From positions 102,677 through 166,676 of the forward strand of contig DAHUZK010000071.1 of NCBI GenBank assembly GCA_027306605.1: a stretch of 64,000 nt of DNA, read 5' to 3'. This document shows positions 59,340-64,000 of the stretch, in pieces; position 1 is the first letter of the stretch, and every line of letters starts with the position of its first letter. Both the position numbers and the translations under genes were made by a program. The stretch comes from Acidimicrobiaceae bacterium (GTDB taxonomy: Bacteria; Actinomycetota; Acidimicrobiia; Acidimicrobiales; RAAP-2). The notes under the pieces are model-generated. The model searched no databases. It was given only the letters and a program-made list of their open reading frames with translations, and was not told the origin of the DNA.

Positions 59340-61610
59340 TCACTGAATGGAGATGACCGCTTCAGCTTCCTCGGCGTGATCGACAAAGGGAGGACCGTCG
59401 ACCTCGACTATCACTGTTTCGATGGTCCCGCTGAACCGGAATCGTGGATCGATGTCGTCGACCACCGGCAGTCCATTGGAGTAGCCGCAGGTCATGCCGG
59501 CACCCGTCAGGGAGAACCGGCCGGGTGTGAACCGCTTGATGGTTCCTTCGGCGACGACCGTGCCATCCGCCATCAGGCGGACTCGCCCACGGTGCTCCCC
59601 CGTCTTCGCGAACTCGAAGACCCACTCATGAAGACCCGGCTCGAGCGATATCTCACCCGAGAGCCTGTCAGGCTCGGTCGCCGCCCTGTTGTGGACGTAG
59701 TGCAGCTGGCCGCGTCGGACATAGAGACACCAACCGCCGAGAAGCGATCCCTGTGAGAGCAACACCCCACTCGCCCCTCGATCGGTGATTCTCACCCGGG
59801 CGACCACCCGGTGCGTCCGGTTCTTCACGTTGACAGCGATGAGCTCGGGAACCTGAGCGGCATCCGGGTAGTAGACGTAGCGGACCCGGTCGGGAACGCT
59901 CAACCTTCGCTCTCCGACCAGAGCAGGAAGTGGGCGCGGGTCCAAGGGGAGGACCTGATACTGGACCGCCTGCTCCCACCACAGGTCGATCATCTGTCGC
60001 AGGCGCTCAGGCTCGGCCTCGGCCTGGTCATGGCATTCCGAGGGGTCATGAGCCATGTCGTAGAGCTCCCAGGGGTCGGCATCAATGCCAGGATCGGTCT
60101 GCATGATCGGGTGATACGTGACTGCCTTCCAACCTTCGTGGTAGATCGCGCGACAGCCGAACATCTCGTAGTACTGGGTGACATGGCGATCCGCTGCCGA
60201 TGGATCGCTCAGAGTGGCATAGAAGCTCGTCCCTTCGATGGGTCGCTGATTGACTCCGTTGATGGTCTCGGGAGCCACAAGTCCGATGGCCTCGAGCACG
60301 GTGGGAACGAAGTCGATGGCGTGCACGTACTGTCTCCGGAATCCGGGGCTTGCAACACGCCGTGGCCAGTGAACGATGAGTGGATCCGCCACTCCCCCCT
60401 CGTGCACCTCTCGCTTCCAACGCCGAAAGGGCGTATTGCCCGCGACGGTCCAGCCCCACGGGTAGTTGTTGTGCCAGCGAGGCCCACCGATTTCGTCGAT
60501 GTGGGTCAGTGCCTCCTCGATCCGAGTTGAAACACCGTTCCAAGCTCGGACGTCGTTCATGGACCCCGTTGGGCCGCCCTCCGAGCTCGCGCCGTTGTCG
60601 GACAGTACGAAGAGCAGGGTGTTGTCGAGGTCACCGGTCTGGCGCAGAAACTCGACGAGCCTTGCGACCTCATGGTCGGTATGGCTCAAGAACCCAGCGA
60701 AGGCCTCCATATAGCGGCCGTACAGGCGACGCTCGTCGGTTGACAGAGACTCCCAGGCTGGAACCCAGTCGGGCCTCGGTGAGAGTTCAGTGCCTTCAGG
60801 CAGGATCCCAGAAGCGATCTGGCGGCTCAAGGTCGCGTCACGCCAGACATCCCATCCCTCTTCGAACATGCCTCTGTAGCGTTCGATCCATTCACGGGGC
60901 GACTGATGCGGTGAATGACATGCGCCGGTGGCGAAGTACAAGAAGAAGGGCTTCTCGGGGTCGCTCACACGCAGGTCTCTGACGCAATCCATCGCCTTGT
61001 CGACCAGGTCGGCGGTCAGGTGATATCCCTCCTCGGGAGATCGTGGAGGATCGACGTAGTGGTTGTCATGGATCAAGTTCGGGACGAATTGGTGCGTCTC
61101 CCCTGACATGAACCCATAGAAGCGTTCGAAGCCGCGCCCGAGAGGCCAACGGGCCCGACTGGCTCCAGCGTGTAGCTCATCCTCTGGTGTGAGGTGCCAC
61201 TTGCCTACGGCGAACGTCGCGTAGCCCTGCTCGACCAGAATCTCCGACAGGAAGCCGTTGGCAAACGGGATCCTGGCGTTGTAGCCGGGGTAGCCGCTTG
61301 CGATCTCTATGACCCGGCCCATCCCGTTCGAATGGTGGTTCCGTCCCGTAAGGACACATGACCGAGTGGGTGAGCACAGAGCGGTGGTGTGAAAGTTCGT
61401 GTAACGCAATCCGCCGGTCGCGAGCCCGTCGAAGGTCGGGGTTGCAATGTCCGAACCGAAGCACCCCAGTTGGGCGAACCCGACATCGTCGAGGAGGAGG
61501 ACGACGACATTGGGCGACCCTGCCGGGGCTCGCTCAGGCTCAGGCCACCAAGGGGTCGACTCGTCGTGATAACGGCCGATGACTCCGCCGAATTGCTCGT
61601 CACGTCGCAC
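59340..61610 (-). CDS. Arylsulfatase-family sulfatase
   Basis: A 756-residue sulfatase. Metal ligands Asp41-Asp42 in VVVLLLDDVGFAQLG, formylglycine site Cys79 in TTALCSPTRSCVLTGR (CxPxR type, activated by formylglycine-generating enzyme), then FAVGKWHLTPEDEL and LLFVLSDNGASSEGG. The long form with a C-terminal beta-rich domain (VRITDRGASGVLLSQGSLLG, FTPGRFSLTGAGMTCGYSN) resembles large cytoplasmic/periplasmic arylsulfatases acting on alkyl or aryl sulfates. No signal peptide is evident. GTG 61610 with GAGGTG four bases upstream. Confidence 0.9.
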   Translation of the reverse strand: MRRDEQFGGVIGRYHDESTPWWPEPERAPAGSPNVVVLLLDDVGFAQLGCFGSDIATPTFDGLATGGLRYTNFHTTALCSPTRSCVLTGRNHHSNGMGRVIEIASGYPGYNARIPFANGFLSEILVEQGYATFAVGKWHLTPEDELHAGASRARWPLGRGFERFYGFMSGETHQFVPNLIHDNHYVDPPRSPEEGYHLTADLVDKAMDCVRDLRVSDPEKPFFLYFATGACHSPHQSPREWIERYRGMFEEGWDVWRDATLSRQIASGILPEGTELSPRPDWVPAWESLSTDERRLYGRYMEAFAGFLSHTDHEVARLVEFLRQTGDLDNTLLFVLSDNGASSEGGPTGSMNDVRAWNGVSTRIEEALTHIDEIGGPRWHNNYPWGWTVAGNTPFRRWKREVHEGGVADPLIVHWPRRVASPGFRRQYVHAIDFVPTVLEAIGLVAPETINGVNQRPIEGTSFYATLSDPSAADRHVTQYYEMFGCRAIYHEGWKAVTYHPIMQTDPGIDADPWELYDMAHDPSECHDQAEAEPERLRQMIDLWWEQAVQYQVLPLDPRPLPALVGERRLSVPDRVRYVYYPDAAQVPELIAVNVKNRTHRVVARVRITDRGASGVLLSQGSLLGGWCLYVRRGQLHYVHNRAATEPDRLSGEISLEPGLHEWVFEFAKTGEHRGRVRLMADGTVVAEGTIKRFTPGRFSLTGAGMTCGYSNGLPVVDDIDPRFRFSGTIETVIVEVDGPPFVDHAEEAEAVISIQ

Positions 61611-61804
61611 TCAGCACCTCAGACTACGCCTGGAGACTGCCCAGCAAGGGCCGGCCGCTCCGATTGTTCACCGTGACGGACACCGCAGCGCTGGTGGTCT
61701 CAAGCCGTCGGGATGGGTGTCGAGCTGGCGAGACGGACACAGCCCTGCTCCCGACATGCGTTGTGGATTCTCAGGCCGGCCAGGTCACCCGCAGGGCTTC
61801 CTGG

Positions 61805-63133
61805 TCACGGTGTCCAACTCGGAGCCTGCAGCCTCCGAGGGATACGCCCCCTGGCAAGGTTCTCGAGACGGGCCTGGCGGGACGCCGGGAGGTCCCCGAA
61901 CGCCTGAAGCGTCGGGACGCCATCGGTGGCCATGCTCACGACCGAAGCAAGCCCCAGGTCGACGCCGCTACCCAAGTAGGGCGCATCGCCGAAGTTGAAC
62001 AGACCGCCGTCGGCCGCAGTGAACCAGTAACCGTGTCCGTCGGGCATGGCTGCCATACCCACGATCGGCTGGTTCAGATGCAAAGAGCCCGTCGACCCGA
62101 AAAAGCCGGCGTCGCCGAAGGCAAAGATGCCGCCGTCAGACGCCACGAACCAGTAACCCCCACCATCGGGTGTCGGTGCCATGCCCACGACCGGCTGGTT
62201 CAGGTGCAGCGAGCCCGTCGAGCCGTAGAAGCCGGCGTCGCCGAAGGCAAAGATGCCGCCGTCGGAGGCCACGAGCCAGTAACCGCCGCCGTCCGGAGTT
62301 GCCGCCATGCCCACAATGGGTCGGTTCAGATGAATACTCCCCGTCGAGCCGTAGAAAAGGGCGTCGCCGAAGGCGAAGATGCCGCCGTCGGAGGCCACGA
62401 GCCAATAACCGCGGCCATCGGCAGTAGGCGCCATGCCGACGATCGGTCGATTGAGGTGAAAGCTGCCTGTGGAACCGAAGTACCCGGCGTCACCGAAGGT
62501 GAAGATCCCGCCGTCGGAAGCCACGAGCCAGTAGCCCCCGTCGTCACCGGTTTGGGCCATGCCCACGATCGGCTCGTTGAGAGGGGCGCCCCCGATGTCA
62601 CCATAGAAGCCCGCGTCTCCCATATGCGCCACAGTGCCCCGCTGGTCCACCTGGTAATACCCGATGGTGCCCGTTCCAGAAAGCGGCACCTCGAGACCGC
62701 TCGCATCCGCCGAACCCTGGATCGTCATGACGGCCGATCGATCACCGAGCGCGCCCGGAAAGAAATCGATCTCAGGAGAGCAACTCTGGCCCGGATTGAG
62801 GACGATGGTCGACACGCCGTTACCCGGGCAATTGCCGGGAACCATCACGAAGTCATCGGCACCGGGGCCCGAGAAGGACACGTCGTTCGTCCCCAGGTCG
62901 ATGGTATCGATCGACACACCCTGATTCTCCAGGGTGGGCGGGGAGGGACTTGTCGAGTAGGTCCCGAGCGTCGTTCCCACGAAGGTGACTGACGTCGGGG
63001 AGAGCACCACGGAATGCGGAGCGAACGCAGCTGCACTCGTCGCCATCCCGCCGGCGAGCATCACTGGCAGCCCGGTCACGAGCATGCTGGCCAATCCGAG
63101 GATGGCTCCCTTCTTTGAGAATCGGGTTGCCAT
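61805..63133 (-). CDS. Secreted repeat protein with a choice-of-anchor/ASPM-like domain and six GDAGFYGS-type repeats
   Basis: A 442-residue secreted protein. Signal peptide: GAILGLASMLVTGLPVMLAG with cleavage after the Ala-rich run near residue 38. Residues about 40-157 resemble an ASPM-SPD-2-Hydin/choice-of-anchor beta-domain (FVGTTLGTYSTS, VLNPGQSCSPEIDF, VPLSGTGTIG). Residues 158-409 are six 42-residue repeats of the type GYWLVASDGGIFAFGDAGFY; such repeats are common in surface proteins of Acidimicrobiia. ATG 63133 has GGAGG six bases upstream, deciding against GTG 63154. Function, probably cell-surface binding, is unknown. Confidence 0.82.
   Translation of the reverse strand: MATRFSKKGAILGLASMLVTGLPVMLAGGMATSAAAFAPHSVVLSPTSVTFVGTTLGTYSTSPSPPTLENQGVSIDTIDLGTNDVSFSGPGADDFVMVPGNCPGNGVSTIVLNPGQSCSPEIDFFPGALGDRSAVMTIQGSADASGLEVPLSGTGTIGYYQVDQRGTVAHMGDAGFYGDIGGAPLNEPIVGMAQTGDDGGYWLVASDGGIFTFGDAGYFGSTGSFHLNRPIVGMAPTADGRGYWLVASDGGIFAFGDALFYGSTGSIHLNRPIVGMAATPDGGGYWLVASDGGIFAFGDAGFYGSTGSLHLNQPVVGMAPTPDGGGYWFVASDGGIFAFGDAGFFGSTGSLHLNQPIVGMAAMPDGHGYWFTAADGGLFNFGDAPYLGSGVDLGLASVVSMATDGVPTLQAFGDLPASRQARLENLARGRIPRRLQAPSWTP
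61907..62662. repeat. Six 126-bp tandem repeats in the surface protein gene
   Basis: The six units coincide with codons 158-409. The central three are nearly identical in DNA and protein, the first and last are degenerate, the usual pattern of expansion by unequal recombination. Confidence 0.9.
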
Positions 63134-63171
63134 GCCCACCTCCACCTTCCTCACGGAGGAACTCCGTTCGG

Positions 63172-63187
63172 CCGGACGTTAGTCCGG
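63172..63187. terminator. Hairpin between the methyltransferase and surface protein genes
   Basis: CCGGAC (63172-63177) pairs with GTCCGG (63182-63187) around a four-base loop. It lies between two genes on the minus strand, upstream of the surface protein; a possible terminator of the methyltransferase transcript or a leader hairpin. Confidence 0.35.
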
Positions 63188-63257
63188 AACAAGTGTCGAC
63201 GGTCGGACCAATCCTCGACGATCGAAAAGATCAAGCGGTTTGGCCACTCGGCTTTCG

Positions 63258-64000
63258 CTACACCAGCCGGGTCGCCGAGATGAGGACCGTCTCGAAGTTC
63301 ACGACGAACGAGCCACCGAAGTCATCGATAGTCGCTCCGACACCTTCGAACAGCCGCTCCTGGACCACTGGGTCGAGCGCCGTGTGGTCGCTACGTGAGA
63401 GAAGCTGCTCCAGCCACTCGTCCCTCTGATAGGTCTGTTTCCACGGGAACCACGTCTCCGTCGGGGCGTCGAATTCCGCGGCCCCGGCGATCGCGGCGAT
63501 CTCCGAGTTCAACCCGGACCTTCGATCCGTCGATCGGTTGGCCGCGTAACCCCGGTAGACATTGTGAATGTGGCGTGGCAACACGCCGGAGTACACCTCG
63601 GCGAGAGCGTCAGCCAGGTCGTCAGAGGGAGATCCGGCATTCCAGACCAAGCAGAGGCGCCCACCGGGCTGCAGCACAGACGCAGCCGCAGCCGTCGCGA
63701 CGGGGAGATCCATCCAATGCCACGCTTGCGCCGAGGTCACCCGATCGAACATGCGACCAGCGGGATCCCAATCCTCGAAGGCACCGACCTCAACGTCGAG
63801 CCCGTGGCTGCGAGCGATCCCCGCCATCCCCGGAGCGAGTTCCACTCCGAGCACCTCGGCGCCCCGCTCGGTCATCAGCCTTGAAGCGATCCCAGTGCCA
63901 CAACCAACATCGAGCACCTTGAGGCCGGAAGGCTCCGGACCGAGCACAGCATCGAACACCGCGTCGGGATACCTCGGCCGGCAGCGGTCATACCGCTCGG
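63258..64000 (-). CDS. Class I SAM-dependent methyltransferase, start beyond the window
   Basis: Partial gene: the frame is open to the window edge and the codons at the edge (RYDRCRPRYPDAVFD) match the usual N-terminal part of this family, so the start lies outside. Motif I VLDVGCGTGIASRLMTERGA, motif II GVELAPGMAGIA, the AQAWHWMD of motif IV and a post-core LQPGGRLCLVWNAG are visible. The family is annotated as methyltransferase domain 11/UbiE-like; the substrate is not known. Confidence 0.85.
   Translation of the reverse strand, partial: ERYDRCRPRYPDAVFDAVLGPEPSGLKVLDVGCGTGIASRLMTERGAEVLGVELAPGMAGIARSHGLDVEVGAFEDWDPAGRMFDRVTSAQAWHWMDLPVATAAAASVLQPGGRLCLVWNAGSPSDDLADALAEVYSGVLPRHIHNVYRGYAANRSTDRRSGLNSEIAAIAGAAEFDAPTETWFPWKQTYQRDEWLEQLLSRSDHTALDPVVQERLFEGVGATIDDFGGSFVVNFETVLISATRLV

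Noticed and set aside
61907..62662. Regular repeats as a CRISPR array
   Set aside because: Units are contiguous, 126 bp, and in frame within a secreted protein gene; no spacers.

Overview
The window is high-GC actinobacterial chromosome with tightly packed, co-oriented genes and many GTG and TTG starts. A mycothiol glycosyltransferase (MshA), an NDMA-type alcohol dehydrogenase, a Rex/hem operon, a 14-gene complex I operon next to a geranylgeranyl-reductase-family gene, and a secreted protein built of 42-residue GDAGFYGS-type repeats point to Actinobacteria, most likely class Acidimicrobiia (inference). I see no rRNA, tRNA, CRISPR array or intact insertion sequence.

Layout. 1-8112: the 3' part of a protoporphyrinogen/coproporphyrinogen oxidase, an apolipoprotein N-acyltransferase, a convergent HAD phosphatase, a large lysyl-phosphatidylglycerol-synthase-like membrane protein carrying a decayed phosphoesterase module, and a DUF2252 protein. 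8164-24431 (minus): the complete nuoA-N operon with stop/start overlaps at most junctions. 24519-26117 (plus): a FAD-dependent geranylgeranyl reductase family enzyme, probably acting on menaquinone. 26179-38387 (minus): a HIT protein, then (in transcription order) an XRE regulator, mshA, a YbjN protein, proC, a SAM hydroxide adenosyltransferase family gene, rex, hemA, hemC, a cobA-hemD fusion, hemB and hemL. Redox sensing (Rex), NADH oxidation (Nuo), quinone and tetrapyrrole supply are therefore grouped within about 30 kb.

38564-50303: Fe/Mn superoxide dismutase, a miniature DksA/TraR zinc-finger protein, a 921-residue protein combining an anti-sigma-type ATPase with PAS, GAF and PP2C/SpoIIE modules, a SufS-like aminotransferase, a YVTN-propeller lipoprotein, two divergent citrate synthases (one with an N-terminal DNA-binding domain, one with N-terminal CBS domains) sharing a 67-bp promoter region, an NDMA-type alcohol dehydrogenase, and a secreted alpha/beta hydrolase.

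50304-64000 looks more accessory: visibly lower GC, small ORFs, convergent overlaps and longer gaps. It holds a YihY/BrkB membrane protein, a DoxX-like protein, an SRPBCC protein, and a mirror-image block in which two P-type ATPases sit back to back, each followed by its own universal stress protein. A sulfatase, the repeat protein and a methyltransferase cut by the window edge follow. The most interesting candidates for new biology are the citrate synthase pair with its shared operator-like region, the ATPase/universal-stress-protein mirror block, and the lysyl-PG synthase with a catalytically dead phosphoesterase module.
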